The notes: a model not told the origin generated them from the letters alone. A stretch of 64,000 nucleotides of DNA from Streptomyces sp. TSRI0107 (GCF_001905845.1 NZ_LIVZ01000001.1:310001-374000); one strand, 5' to 3'; shown: positions 35,959-44,649, counted from the stretch's first letter. Translations and numbers: made by a program.

Positions 35959-37482
35959 ATGGAGCGGTACCGGATACGACGCGCGATGCTCGCGCTCACG
36001 GCGGGCGCGGGCCTGCTGCTGACCGGCTGCAGCGGCACGGGAGCCGGCGAGGGCAGCAAGGCGGAGGGCGCCTACGACAAGGGCGGCGACCGGGCCCCGC
36101 TGCCCGGCTTCGAGAACGGCGAGGAGTCCTCGGGGGACTCCCGCGAGGTGGCCCCCTCACCGGACCACCTCTCCACCTTCGCCCTCGACGTCGACACCGC
36201 CTCCTACGACTACGCCCGCCGCTCCCTCGCCGACGGCCGTATGCCCGACCCGTCGACGGTCCGTCCCGAGGAGTTCGTCAACAGCTTCCGGCAGGACTAC
36301 GACCGCCCCGACGGCAACGGCTTCACGGTCACCGTCGACGGCGCCCGCACCGGCGACGACGACTGGTCCCTGGTCCGCGTCGGCCTCGCCACCCGCACCG
36401 CCGACGACGACCGCGAACGCCCGCCCGCCGCCCTCACCTTCGTGCTGGACATCTCCGGCTCCATGGACGAGCCCGGCCGCCTCGACCTCGCCAAGGAATC
36501 CCTCGGCGTGATGACCGACCGGCTGCGCGACGACGACTCCGTCGCCCTCGTCACCTTCAGCGACAACGCCGAGACCGTCCTGCCGATGACCCGGCTCGGC
36601 GGTCACCGGGGCAAGGTGCACGACGCCATCGACAGCGTCACGAGCGCCTACTCGACCAACCTCGGCGCGGGCGTCGAGACCGGCTACGCCACCGCCGTCG
36701 AGGGCCTGCGCGAGGGCGCCACCAACCGGGTCGTGCTGATCTCCGACGCCCTCGCCAACACCGGGGACACCGACGCCGACACCATCCTGGAGAAGATCTC
36801 CGGCGAACGCCGCGAGCACGGCATCACCCTCTTCGGCGTGGGCGTCGGCAGCGACTACGGCGACGAACTCATGGAACGCCTCGCCGACCGAGGAGACGGC
36901 CACACCACCTACGTCTCCACTCCCGAGGAGGCCCGCGAGGTCTTCTGCGAACAGCTCCCGCGCCATGTCGACCTCACCGCCCGCGACGCCAAGGCGCAGA
37001 TCGCCTTCGACCCGGAGACGGTCACCGACTTCCGGCTCGTCGGCTACGAGAACCGCGAGGTCGCCGACGACGACTTCCGCGACGACCGCGTCGACGGCGG
37101 CGAGGTCGGCCCCGGCCACACGGTCACCGCCCTGTACGCCGTGCGCACCGAGCCCGGCGCCGAAGGCCACCTCGCCACCGCCACCGTCCGCTGGCTCGAC
37201 CCGGAGACCCGCGACCCGCACGAGGAGACCGGCCAGCTGGAGACCGGCGCCCTCGCCGACTCGGTCGACGCCGCCTCGCTCCGCTTCCAGGTCACCGCGA
37301 CCGCCGCCCACTTCGCCGACGCCCTGCGCAACGAGGGCGTCAGCCATCTGCCGGGCGCCCCGCGCTCCCTGTCCCGGCTGGCCGACCGCACCTCGGAACT
37401 GGCGCACGACACCGGGGACACGGCGGTACGGCGGCTGGCCGACGCCGTGGAACAGGCGAGCGACCTGCGCGCGGACCATTGA
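35959..37482 (+). CDS. VWA-domain lipoprotein (YfbK-like)
   Basis: 507 aa with signal peptide and lipobox LTGC (Cys24). A YfbK-type N-terminal domain (TFALDVDTASYDYARRSL, PDPSTVRPEEFVNSF) precedes a von Willebrand A domain whose metal-ion site DISGSMDEPGR is intact, followed by VTFSDNAETVLPM and RVVLISDALANTGD, and a DUF3520-like C-terminus. Located on the outer face of the membrane; VWA domains mediate metal-dependent protein binding. Monocistronic; the function is not established. Confidence 0.9.
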   Translation: MERYRIRRAMLALTAGAGLLLTGCSGTGAGEGSKAEGAYDKGGDRAPLPGFENGEESSGDSREVAPSPDHLSTFALDVDTASYDYARRSLADGRMPDPSTVRPEEFVNSFRQDYDRPDGNGFTVTVDGARTGDDDWSLVRVGLATRTADDDRERPPAALTFVLDISGSMDEPGRLDLAKESLGVMTDRLRDDDSVALVTFSDNAETVLPMTRLGGHRGKVHDAIDSVTSAYSTNLGAGVETGYATAVEGLREGATNRVVLISDALANTGDTDADTILEKISGERREHGITLFGVGVGSDYGDELMERLADRGDGHTTYVSTPEEAREVFCEQLPRHVDLTARDAKAQIAFDPETVTDFRLVGYENREVADDDFRDDRVDGGEVGPGHTVTALYAVRTEPGAEGHLATATVRWLDPETRDPHEETGQLETGALADSVDAASLRFQVTATAAHFADALRNEGVSHLPGAPRSLSRLADRTSELAHDTGDTAVRRLADAVEQASDLRADH

Positions 37483-37554
37483 CCTTCCCTTACGGCCGAG
37501 TAGGTTGACCTGGCGTCGACGACGACGGGCACCACGCCGGCACCGGGAGCCGCC

Positions 37555-37716
37555 ATGGGCGTACGCAGGGATCTGAAGCGGGCCGGTCAACGCACCGATC
37601 TGGAACGACGCGCACAGATCGAGCTGATCCCGACGCGGTGGTCCTGCGCCCTAGGGCTGAAGCGCCCAAACCCCGGGCATGCGGAACGGCGGGCCACCGG
37701 CGCTGAACACCGGTGA
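37555..37716 (+). CDS. Small unknown ORF, possibly a gene remnant
   Basis: 53 codons from an ATG with a good ribosome site (GGGAG 6 nt upstream): begins MGVRRDLKRAGQRTDLERRA. The first 30 codons look coding (high GC third positions), the rest less so, and the stop falls inside the terminator hairpin of the convergent rodlin. I do not recognise it; it may be the 5' remnant of a longer gene. Confidence 0.3.
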   Translation: MGVRRDLKRAGQRTDLERRAQIELIPTRWSCALGLKRPNPGHAERRATGAEHR

Positions 37717-37723
37717 CCCGCCG
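37687..37723. terminator. Terminator downstream of the third rodlin gene
   Basis: 14-bp stem with one mismatch (37687-37700 with 37710-37723), 9-nt loop, located 17 bp beyond the stop of the leftward rodlin. Confidence 0.8.
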
Positions 37724-37740
37724 TCGGCGGAGCGGAAGGC

Positions 37741-38148
37741 TCAGCCGTTGCCCTCGCCGTTGCCGGAGAGGGCCGAGATGTCGTCCAGGATGTGCGACAG
37801 CGGCTCGTCGCCCTTGGCCTGGGTCGAGTTCTCGACGCACTGCTGGTTCTGCGGCGAGGACAGGACCGGGATGTCCTGGACCGTGATCGGGATCAGGCCG
37901 ACGAGCGAGCCCACGTTGGCCTTGACGGGCAGGCCGACGCACGGCTTGTTCAGCGAGCCCTGGACCAGCGAGAGCTGCGGGCTCTGGTCGCCGAACGTGC
38001 CCGAGTTGCCGAATTCCTGAGAGGCGAAATTGCCACTGGCGGACGTGGTGCCGTTGTCGTCACCGATGGCCAGCGCCTGGGGGGCGGCCGTGGCCGAGAG
38101 ACCGGCGACCGAGGCGGCGACAGCCGCGGTTGCCCACAGCTTCTTCAT
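37741..38148 (-). CDS. Rodlin, extra copy
   Basis: 135-aa secreted protein with an N-terminal signal ([18 protein letters not shown] to PQALA) and the rodlin body: [52 protein letters not shown]. Rodlins form the paired-rod (rodlet) ultrastructure on aerial hyphae and spores together with chaplins. Two cysteines are conserved. Start at ATG 38148. Same orientation as the next rodlin, separated from it by 212 bp and a terminator. S. coelicolor, from memory, has only two rodlin genes (rdlA, rdlB), so this is an additional paralogue. Confidence 0.93.
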   Translation of the reverse strand: MKKLWATAAVAASVAGLSATAAPQALAIGDDNGTTSASGNFASQEFGNSGTFGDQSPQLSLVQGSLNKPCVGLPVKANVGSLVGLIPITVQDIPVLSSPQNQQCVENSTQAKGDEPLSHILDDISALSGNGEGNG

Positions 38149-38306
38149 GTTCGTTCCCTTCGAAAAGCGGGCTCCGGTGGGGAGTTGCATGATCGACAAC
38201 GGCTCCGCCCCCTCCCGGGTTGCGGAGTGTGCCCCGATCGGCCCAGCGCATTCGGATGATGGGACGAACGCCCCTGGTCAGGCGGCCGTCCCCGGGCACG
38301 CGAAGA

Positions 38307-38344
38307 GGCCGGCGGGCCGCCGAGTGATCGACGGCCCGCCGGCC
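38307..38344 (-). terminator. Terminator downstream of rdlB
   Basis: Perfect 13-bp stem (38307-38319 with 38332-38344), 12-nt loop, 16 bp past the rdlB stop. Confidence 0.88.
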
Positions 38345-38360
38345 TGCGTGCGTGAAGGGA

Positions 38361-38771
38361 TCAGCCGTTGCTGTCGCCGTTGCCCGCGAGCAGCGAGATG
38401 TCGTCCAGGATGTGCGACAGCGGCTCGTCGCCCTTGGCCTGGGTCGAGTTCTCGACACACTGCTGGTTCTGCGGGGACGAGAGGATCGGGATGTCCTGGA
38501 CCGTGATCGGGACCAGGCCGATGAGCGAGCCGACGTTCGCCTTCGCGGGCAGGCCGATGCAGGGCTTGTTGAAGGAGCCCTGGATGAGCGCCAACTGCGG
38601 GCTCATGTTGCCGTAGGTGGCCGAGTTGCCGAACGACTGGTGGGCACCGTTGCCGCTGAACGACGTGGTGCCGTCGTCGTTGCCGATGGCCAGCGCCTGC
38701 GGAGCGGCGGCGGCGGAGGCGCCCACGACGGAGGCGGCGACCGCGGCGGTAGCCAGAACCTTCTTGATCAC
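38361..38771 (-). CDS. rdlB: Rodlin (RdlB-like)
   Basis: 136-aa secreted rodlin starting with GTG ([20 protein letters not shown]), signal cleavage near QALAIG. The C-terminal part is almost identical in protein and DNA to the neighbouring rodlin ([20 protein letters not shown]). It is divergent from the rodlin at 39044, the arrangement known for rdlB/rdlA. The intergenic region of 272 bp should hold two divergent, developmentally controlled promoters. Confidence 0.94.
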   Translation of the reverse strand: MIKKVLATAAVAASVVGASAAAAPQALAIGNDDGTTSFSGNGAHQSFGNSATYGNMSPQLALIQGSFNKPCIGLPAKANVGSLIGLVPITVQDIPILSSPQNQQCVENSTQAKGDEPLSHILDDISLLAGNGDSNG

Positions 38772-39043
38772 TTGCTAGTCCCTTCTGGAGAAACCCCGTC
38801 CACCGGAGCCACCTGATCAACTGCCCGTGACGCGCATGGTTGCCCCCATTCACCCGGATGGCGCACGGAGTGCGACCGGTCCGGCCTACGGACAGGCGTC
38901 GCGTTTCCCTCGGAGTCGCCGGTCCGAACGGTCCGTCCGGGTGACGTCGGCGGGTCAGGCCGCAACCAATCCGGAAAGCGCCGGTTGATGCCGGGCAGGA
39001 ACTTGTGTCTTGGCCGGATGTCTTGGCCGGAAAGGAAAGCGAA

Positions 39044-39454
39044 ATGCTGAAGAAGGCAATGGCCATGGCGGCGGTCGCCGTGTCCGTCGTCGGCGCCTCG
39101 GCGGCGGCAGCCCCCCAGGCGCTTGCCATCGGTGACGACCGGGGGACCACCTCCGGCAGCGGGAACCACGCCACCTCGAAATTCGGCAACCAGGTGACCG
39201 GCGGCGACCAGAGCCCGCAGGCGACGCTGGTCCAGAGCTCGCTGAACGAGCTGTGCGTCGGCCTGCCCGCCAAGGCCAACGTGGGCTCGATCATCGGCGC
39301 CGTCCCGATCACGGTCCAGGACATCCCGGTCCTGTCCGCCCCGCAGAACCGGCAGTGCGCCGAGAACTCCTCCCAGGCCAAGGATGACGAGCCGCTGTCG
39401 CACATCCTGAACGACATCTCGGCCCTCTCCGGCAACGGCGAGGAAAACGGCTGA
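39044..39454 (+). CDS. rdlA: Rodlin (RdlA-like)
   Basis: 136-aa secreted rodlin: [20 protein letters not shown] signal, then [52 protein letters not shown]. More divergent from the other two than they are from each other (for example [16 protein letters not shown]). AAAGGAAA precedes ATG 39044. Positioned just upstream of the short chaplin, as rdlA-chpD in S. coelicolor. Confidence 0.94.
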   Translation: MLKKAMAMAAVAVSVVGASAAAAPQALAIGDDRGTTSGSGNHATSKFGNQVTGGDQSPQATLVQSSLNELCVGLPAKANVGSIIGAVPITVQDIPVLSAPQNRQCAENSSQAKDDEPLSHILNDISALSGNGEENG

Positions 39455-39471
39455 CGCGTTCGCTCGCACCG

Positions 39472-39492
39472 CCGCCCGGAATTGCCGGGCGG
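39472..39492 (+). terminator. rdlA terminator
   Basis: CCGCCCGG-AATTG-CCGGGCGG hairpin starting 18 bp after the rdlA stop. Confidence 0.82.
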
Positions 39493-39668
39493 TCGGTCTG
39501 TAAATTCTTCGAAGGCGTTCGAGTGAATTACCGTACGGCACGCGTTCCGGAGTTTCTTCGTTTGTCTATCCCTCGTTCTACAGCCTGTCGGTCATGGTGC
39601 GAGCCGCCCAATCGCGCTCGCTCGGTTTCGGCCGTCATTGGGGCATGACCGCAGAGAAGGGAAAGTTC

Positions 39669-39899
39669 ATGAAGAAGGCCGCTGCTGTCGTCGCGGGCGC
39701 GATTCTGTGTCTGGGCGGGGCCGCTCCGGCGTTCGCCGACTCCGAGGCCCTGGGCGCCGCGTACCACTCCCCGGGAGTGCTCTCCGGCAACGTGGTCCAG
39801 GTCCCCATCCACGTTCCGGCCAACGTGTGCGGCAACACCGTCGACGTGATCGGTCTGCTCAACCCGGCGCTCGGCGACGAGTGCGACAACGAGGACTGA
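39669..39899 (+). CDS. chpD: Short chaplin (ChpD-like)
   Basis: 76-aa secreted chaplin: signal MKKAAAVVAGAILCLGGAAP ending AFA, then one chaplin domain YHSPGVLSGNVVQVPIHVPA...NVCGNTVDVIGLLNPAL with the cysteine pair of the family (NVCGN and DEC). Chaplins are amyloid-forming surfactant proteins that let hyphae leave the water film. ATG 39669 follows GAAGGGAAAG. Between rdlA and the long chaplin gene, as chpD in S. coelicolor. Confidence 0.93.
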   Translation: MKKAAAVVAGAILCLGGAAPAFADSEALGAAYHSPGVLSGNVVQVPIHVPANVCGNTVDVIGLLNPALGDECDNED

Positions 39900-39931
39900 A
39901 CGACGTAACCGCAGCCATTCGGCTGGGTGAC

Positions 39932-39971
39932 GGCCGGCTCCGGGGACTCATGTCTCGCTCCGGGGCCGGCC
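39932..39971 (+). terminator. Terminator after chpD
   Basis: 12-bp stem (one G-U pair) between 39932-39943 and 39960-39971; lies 33 bp beyond the chpD stop and before the start of the long chaplin gene. Confidence 0.75.
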
Positions 39972-40013
39972 ATTCCCATTTCTCCCATTTCTTCAAGCAG
40001 GAAGACAACGAGA

Positions 40014-41069
40014 GTGCGACAGACCCTCAGCAAGGGAGTGGTCGCGGCCGCCGCCGCGACAGGCATTCTGTCCTTGTGCGGAAGTTCCGCCCTCGCCGAC
40101 ACCACGGCGGCCGGCAGCGCCGGGGGCTCGCCCGGTGTGGTCTCGGGCAACCAGGTCCAGGTCCCGGTGAACGTGCCGGTCAACGTGTGCGGCAACACAG
40201 TCGACGTGGCCGCGGCACTGAACCCGGCCTTCGGCAACGACTGCGCCAACGGCTCGGACACCGACCCCGTCGACAAGGACGAGACCGCGGACAAGTCCGT
40301 CCACAGCGGCTCCTCGGCCGAGGGCACGACCGCGGGTTCGCCCGGCGTCGCCTCCGGCAACCAGGCACAGGTGCCGGTCGACGTGCCGGTGAACGCCTGC
40401 GGCAACACCGTCGACGTGGTCGGGGCGCTGAACCCGGCGTTCGGCAACGACTGCGAAAGCTCGGACGGTTACGGCGAGACGCCGGGTTACGGGGAGACGC
40501 CCCCCGACGACGCGGAGCCGCCGTCGGACGACGAGACGACGCCTCCGGGTTACGGCGAGACGACCCCTCCGGGTTACGGCGAGACGACCCCTCCGGGTTA
40601 CGGCGAGACGACGCCTCCGGGCTACGGCGAGACGACCCCTCCGGGATACGGCGAGACCACGCCTCCGGGCTACGGCGAGACGCCCGAGCCCACGCCCACG
40701 CCTACCAAGCCCACTCCCACGAAGCCCACGCCCACCAAGCCTCCGACGCACACCCCGCCCACCCACACTCCGCCCACTCACACCCCTCCGACCAGCAAGC
40801 CGCCGCACACGCACACCCCGCCCACCCACACGCCCCCGCACCACACCACGCCGCCGAAGCACACGCGCCCGCCGCACGACGAGCACACCCCGCCGTCGCA
40901 CGGTGGAGAGAAGCCCCCGTGGCACGGCGGACACCACCAGAAGCCGCCGTCCATGGCCGAGACCGGCGGCAACGGTGAGGCCATGCTCGCCGCCTCGGGC
41001 GTCAGCGCCGCGCTGATCGCCGGCGGGGCCCTGCTGTACCGGCGGGGCCGAGCCGCGTCCCGCCGGTAA
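40014..41069 (+). CDS. chpA: Long chaplin with two chaplin domains and sortase-type tail (ChpA-like)
   Basis: 351 aa. Signal peptide (VRQTLSKGVVAAAAATGILS), two chaplin domains (NVCGNTVDVAAALNPAFGND and NACGNTVDVVGALNPAFGND), six TTPPGYGE repeats, a Pro/Thr/His-rich wall-spanning stretch (PTHTPPTHTPPTSKPPH), then a sorting-signal-like end: MAETGG, a hydrophobic helix (MLAASGVSAALIAGGALLY) and RRGRAASRR. Long chaplins are linked to peptidoglycan by class E sortases through LAxTG and template the short chaplins. GTG 40014 is chosen to place the signal peptide at the N-terminus. Methionine replaces the first leucine of LAxTG. Confidence 0.9.
   Translation: MRQTLSKGVVAAAAATGILSLCGSSALADTTAAGSAGGSPGVVSGNQVQVPVNVPVNVCGNTVDVAAALNPAFGNDCANGSDTDPVDKDETADKSVHSGSSAEGTTAGSPGVASGNQAQVPVDVPVNACGNTVDVVGALNPAFGNDCESSDGYGETPGYGETPPDDAEPPSDDETTPPGYGETTPPGYGETTPPGYGETTPPGYGETTPPGYGETTPPGYGETPEPTPTPTKPTPTKPTPTKPPTHTPPTHTPPTHTPPTSKPPHTHTPPTHTPPHHTTPPKHTRPPHDEHTPPSHGGEKPPWHGGHHQKPPSMAETGGNGEAMLAASGVSAALIAGGALLYRRGRAASRR
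40533..40676 (+). repeat. Six in-frame 24-bp tandem repeats in the long chaplin gene
   Basis: Units of 24 bp encode E-T-T-P-P-G-Y-G six times in a row, with only a few base differences between units. The array forms the stalk after the second chaplin domain; being a multiple of three, copy number can change without frameshift. Confidence 0.93.
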
Positions 41070-41087
41070 CGGACGCCGGACGTGTCA

Positions 41088-41132
41088 GGGGCGCCCCGGG
41101 TGACGGCGGCTCACCGCCGCCCGGGGCGCCCC
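41088..41132. terminator. Bidirectional terminator overlapping the 3' end of the ATP-grasp gene
   Basis: Perfect 13-bp outer stem (41088-41100 with 41120-41132) enclosing a second small GGCGG/CCGCC hairpin. The stop codon of the leftward ATP-grasp gene (41111-41113) lies within the loop. Confidence 0.88.
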
Positions 41133-42319
41133 GGTGCCGTCGCGGCCGGGCGCAGCCGCCCGCTCAGCCGACGGGAGACATGGGCGCCCCACAGCGTCCA
41201 CATCGCCAGGCCGGGGGCCCGGTCGTCAGGGGCGTGCCAGGCCAGCTCCCGGCCGTCGGGAGCGGGGCGCAGGGCCGTCAGCGGGGCGTAGTTCTCCACC
41301 ACGAACCTCCGGCCCGGCCGTGGCTCGCCGGCCGGCAGCGGACGGTGGGTGAGGTCCAGGTGGAGGGCGCGTACGACGTCCAGGCCCGCGGTGTCGGCGA
41401 AGAGCCGGAACTGGGCGCCGGGGCGTGGGTTGAAGTCGAGCAGGTGGTAGCGGCCGGTCCGGGCACAGCGGCGGAAGTCCAGGTCGAGGACGCCCCGGTA
41501 GCCCAGCTCGTCCACCAGACGGGCCGTGAGCTGCCACAGCCGTGGGTTGGGTGACCACACGCCGACCGCGGTCAGGCCCGCGCCGCGCGGCCACGAGTAC
41601 AGCTTGCGGCCCGTGCCGCCCGCCACGAGGACGCCGGAGTGGTCGGCGTACGCGTGGACGAACCAGTCGAGGTCCGGGCCGGGCGGCAGGAACTCCTGGA
41701 GCAGCAGCGGACTGCCCGCCTCCCTGGTCCGCTCGTACAGTTGCCGGGCCTGCCGAGGGGTGTCGACCAGGACGGTGCTGCGCAGGCCGGTCCCGGGCGG
41801 GAGCAGCCAGGGGCGGCTCCACTTCGCCACCACCGGCAGTCCCAGGCAGCCGGCGGCGGCCGCCGCCTGGGCAGCGCTGTCCGGGACCACGGTCACGGGG
41901 TGCGGGACGTCCAGGGCGGTGCACACCCCGGCCAGTTCGGTCTTGTCGGCGACGTGCTCGGGCAGCAGGTCGGAGGGGGCGGGCAGCAGATAGCCGGCGG
42001 CGAGTTCCGTGCGCAGGGCGCCCACCGCGACGGCGGTCGCGTCGTCCATGGGGAGCAGGACGGCGGGACGTCCCACCTCGGCGGCGACCCGGCGCAGCGT
42101 GGCGGCGACGCCGTCGGAGCCGGCGTGCGGCGCGGGCGGCGGATGCAGCCGCCGTACGAAGCGGGACCGGCCGACGGGGCTTCCCGCGCGGTCGGCGACC
42201 AGGTGGACCTCCACCCCGGCCCGGCCGAGGGTGCGCACGGCGCCCAGGGTTCCGTGATGGAACGGATTCCGGTCGGTCCGCAGCAGAACGGCGGGGACGC
42301 GGGTGTCGAACGGCGACAC
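41111..42319 (-). CDS. ATP-grasp domain protein (carboxylate-amine ligase-like)
   Basis: 402 aa. The N-terminal Rossmann-like part (VPAVLLRTDRNPFHHGTLGA, LRRVAAEVGRPAVLLPMDD) precedes an ATP-grasp fold: LGLPVVAKWSRPWLLPPG (ATP-lysine loop), LLLQEFLPPGPDLDW, and the metal/phosphate site YHLLDFNPRPGAQFRLF with the conserved Asn. GTG 42319 follows AAGGAAA by about 9 nt. Such enzymes join carboxylates to amines through acyl-phosphates. It sits alone between chaplin genes with no partner biosynthetic genes in view; the product is unknown. Confidence 0.85.
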   Translation of the reverse strand: MSPFDTRVPAVLLRTDRNPFHHGTLGAVRTLGRAGVEVHLVADRAGSPVGRSRFVRRLHPPPAPHAGSDGVAATLRRVAAEVGRPAVLLPMDDATAVAVGALRTELAAGYLLPAPSDLLPEHVADKTELAGVCTALDVPHPVTVVPDSAAQAAAAAGCLGLPVVAKWSRPWLLPPGTGLRSTVLVDTPRQARQLYERTREAGSPLLLQEFLPPGPDLDWFVHAYADHSGVLVAGGTGRKLYSWPRGAGLTAVGVWSPNPRLWQLTARLVDELGYRGVLDLDFRRCARTGRYHLLDFNPRPGAQFRLFADTAGLDVVRALHLDLTHRPLPAGEPRPGRRFVVENYAPLTALRPAPDGRELAWHAPDDRAPGLAMWTLWGAHVSRRLSGRLRPAATAPGRPGRR

Positions 42320-42701
42320 AGTGGCTCTTTCCTTCGGTGGTTTGCTCACGGGTCTCACTGGTGCGGGCGAGGGCGCGTCGCGCCCGCCCCGGCGGCTCCG
42401 TCCGTCTCCCGGCCGCCCGCGCCCACGGCACCCGTGGTGGACGCCCCCGCGGCCCAGGCCGCGTCCGGCTGGGGAACGAGCCGGGAGGCCCGCTGGTCAC
42501 CACCGTTCCCCAAAGCATCACCGAGATCGATCGCTATCCGTACCAATAAGGAGAAACCAGTCAAGGTAGTCCGAAGCGTGAAACCACGACACCCGGGAGA
42601 TCACTCCTTCGGAGGCACAACCCCGGCGCGTCCCGCGCGTTGACACAGCGCCGGGCATCCCGCCCGGATGTTTTTGCGTCAACCCCAAGGAGCACCTCTC
42701 C
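42320..42701. promoter_or_regulatory. Divergent region between ATP-grasp gene and chaplin
   Basis: 382 bp without a gene. The part from 42520 to 42600 is more AT-rich than its surroundings and contains TTGACT on the minus strand (42559-42564), a candidate -35 for the ATP-grasp gene. TTGACA (42640-42645) is a candidate -35 for the rightward chaplin gene. No known operator is recognised. Confidence 0.4.
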
Positions 42702-42941
42702 ATGTCGCGTATCGCGAAGGGCCTGGTCCTGACCTCCGCCGCCGTCGCCGCGGTGGCCGGCACCGCCGGAGTCGCCGCCGCCGACTCCGGCGCGCACGGC
42801 GCGGCCGCCCACTCCCCGGGTGTGCTGTCCGGCAACGCCGTCCAGATTCCGATCCACATCCCGATCAACCTCTGCGGCAACACCGTCGACGTGATCGGCC
42901 TGCTGAACCCGGCCTTCGGCAACAACTGCCTCAACCACTGA
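42702..42941 (+). CDS. chpF: Short chaplin (ChpF-like)
   Basis: 79-aa secreted chaplin: MSRIAKGLVLTSAAVAAVAG signal, mature domain HSPGVLSGNAVQIPIHIPIN, LCGNTVDVIGLLNPAFGNNC with both cysteines. CAAGGAG precedes ATG 42702. Ends in the family-typical NNCLNH. Its place, several genes before the tyrosinase operon, fits chpF of S. coelicolor; assignment by position and therefore tentative. Confidence 0.93.
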   Translation: MSRIAKGLVLTSAAVAAVAGTAGVAAADSGAHGAAAHSPGVLSGNAVQIPIHIPINLCGNTVDVIGLLNPAFGNNCLNH

Positions 42942-42961
42942 GGTCGCGTCACCCATAGACC

Positions 42962-42995
42962 ACCGGCCGCTCTCCATGGGGAGGGTGGCCGGTTT
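42962..42995 (+). terminator. Terminator after chpF
   Basis: ACCGGCC (42962-42968) pairs with GGCCGGT (42987-42993), with an inner CTCTCC/GGGAGG stem, followed by TT. Confidence 0.82.
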
Positions 42996-43185
42996 CGCGT
43001 GCGCTGACCCGATTGGAGGGCCGCGGCGCCGACGCGGAGCACGGCGCTTGACGAGGCCCCTCACCAGCGGTGATGCCCTACGGAGGGCGGTACGGGCGGT
43101 TGCGGAGAGTATCCGTCGGTTGCGGAGCGCAATCGGTGCTTCCACGGTGGAGACAAGCCCGACGCAATCGAAAGGAACAACAGAC

Positions 43186-44082
43186 ATGCGTGGTCTGCCC
43201 GTTCGGCGTATCGCCTCCACCGCCCTCTGCGCCACCCTCGTTCTCGGAATCGCCGGACCGGCCGCCATGGCGGCCGACCACGACCCCGCCCGCGAGCGCA
43301 CCCCCGCCACCTCCCAGGCGCCGGTCGCCGACGCGAAGGCACTGCTGGGCCAGACGCAGACGCTGAACGACCTCGGTGTCGTGCTCGACCCGGTCACCAA
43401 GATGCTCGACGCCGTGCTCAAGGCCGACGAGGGCCAGCTCTCCGCCGAGGAGGCCAAGAAGCTCGGCGACGCGGCGAAGGCGTCGATCGCCAAGCTCGGC
43501 ACGGCGGCCTCCGCGGCCCCGGCGGCCCCCGCCGCCCCGGCCGTTCCCGCCGTCCCGGCCGCCCCCTCGGCCCCGACGGTCCCCTCCACGTCCAACGCGC
43601 CGATCGTCACGCTCCCCGCCCCCGCCTCGCTGGTCAAGAACGACCCGGCGGCGTCCGCCACCGACGTCAGGGCCGGTGTGCTCGACGACCTGCAGAAGGC
43701 GATCGACGCGCTGATCGAGGCCGCCACCTCCGGCCTGGTCGACCAGGTCGTCCCGGCCGCCACGGCCGTGGTGACCGGGCTCGTCAACGTACTGACCACC
43801 ACGCTGGTCGGCGGCGCCCTGCCCGCGCACACCGTCGCCGGCCTGCCCCCGCTGCCGTCCCTGCCGGCCGCCGAGGCCTCCGCGCCGCAGTCGCCGGCCG
43901 CGCTGCCGGAGGAGCCGTCCGCCGCCGCGGAGGCCGCGCCCGCGCAGCCGCAGTCGCCGGTCGCCCTGCCGGAGGAGCCGTCCGCCGTGTCGGAGGCGGC
44001 GCCCGCGCAGCCGGAACTGACGCCGGCCCTGCCCGAGGCGCCGCAGACCGTGCCCACGGTCGGACTGTTCATGACCCCCTGA
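43186..44082 (+). CDS. Secreted Ala/Pro-rich protein of unknown function
   Basis: 298 aa. Signal peptide MRGLPVRRIASTALCATLVL ending near AAMAA. The mature part has two helical segments (LLGQTQTLNDLGVVLDPVTK..., VLDDLQKAIDALIEAATSGL) separated and followed by Ala/Pro-rich linkers; the C-terminus carries a twofold repeat (QSPAALPEEPSAAAEAAPAQ / QSPVALPEEPSAVSEAAPAQ). No cysteines in the mature part and no sorting signal. AAAGGA lies 9 nt before ATG. Located in the chaplin cluster, so a cell-surface or matrix role is inferred only from context. Confidence 0.82.
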   Translation: MRGLPVRRIASTALCATLVLGIAGPAAMAADHDPARERTPATSQAPVADAKALLGQTQTLNDLGVVLDPVTKMLDAVLKADEGQLSAEEAKKLGDAAKASIAKLGTAASAAPAAPAAPAVPAVPAAPSAPTVPSTSNAPIVTLPAPASLVKNDPAASATDVRAGVLDDLQKAIDALIEAATSGLVDQVVPAATAVVTGLVNVLTTTLVGGALPAHTVAGLPPLPSLPAAEASAPQSPAALPEEPSAAAEAAPAQPQSPVALPEEPSAVSEAAPAQPELTPALPEAPQTVPTVGLFMTP

Positions 44083-44317
44083 CCCTTGGCCTCCAGGCCC
44101 CCTGGTCCCTGTCCTCCCGGGGACCCCGTCTGACCCTCTCTGACCCCCTCTGAACCCCTCTGACCTTCAGGAACCGAGTCGTCGTGCCGGCCGTGCGGGC
44201 CGGCTCGACGACCGTTCATATGTCTTCCTCGCACAGGGTTTCCGACCAGCGCGGCACTCGTTGGGCACGGCGTCCGGATTCCCCCCGGCGGCACGAGTCG
44301 CCGAAGAAAGGAACACG

Positions 44318-44608
44318 ATGAAGTCCCTGAAGGCCGCCGCTGTCGTCGCCGGGTCCATGGTCATCGCGGGTGCCGCCGCGCCCGCGTTCGCCCACGACAC
44401 CGCCGACCTCACGCCCACCAGCCTCAACGGCGCCGTCAACACGCTCACCAACCGCCCCATCGAGCCGATGGACGTCATGCCGCTGAAGCAGCAGTCGAAC
44501 GCCCTCGACACCGAGAACAAGGACTCGGTGCTCAGCACGGTGAACGGCGTCACCAAGACCCTCAACGCCAAGGGCGGCCTGCTCGGCGGGCTGCCGCTGC
44601 GGGGCTGA
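44318..44608 (+). CDS. Small secreted protein of unknown function
   Basis: 96 aa with a clear signal peptide (MKSLKAAAVVAGSMVIAGAA, cleavage after AFA) very like those of the chaplins. The mature 70 residues (HDTADLTPTSLNGAVNTLTN..., PLKQQSNALDTENKDSVLST, VNGVTKTLNAKGGLLGGLPL) contain neither cysteine nor chaplin domain. AAAGGAAC precedes ATG 44318 and a strong hairpin follows, so it is monocistronic. Probably an extracellular surface or matrix component; not recognised. Confidence 0.82.
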   Translation: MKSLKAAAVVAGSMVIAGAAAPAFAHDTADLTPTSLNGAVNTLTNRPIEPMDVMPLKQQSNALDTENKDSVLSTVNGVTKTLNAKGGLLGGLPLRG

Positions 44609-44649
44609 CGGACACCCCGGCCCGGCCCGCGGGCCGGCGCCCCAGGGAC

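Noticed and set aside
40533..40676. Regular repeats that might be read as a CRISPR array
   Set aside because: The 24-bp units are contiguous, without spacers, and encode an in-frame protein repeat.
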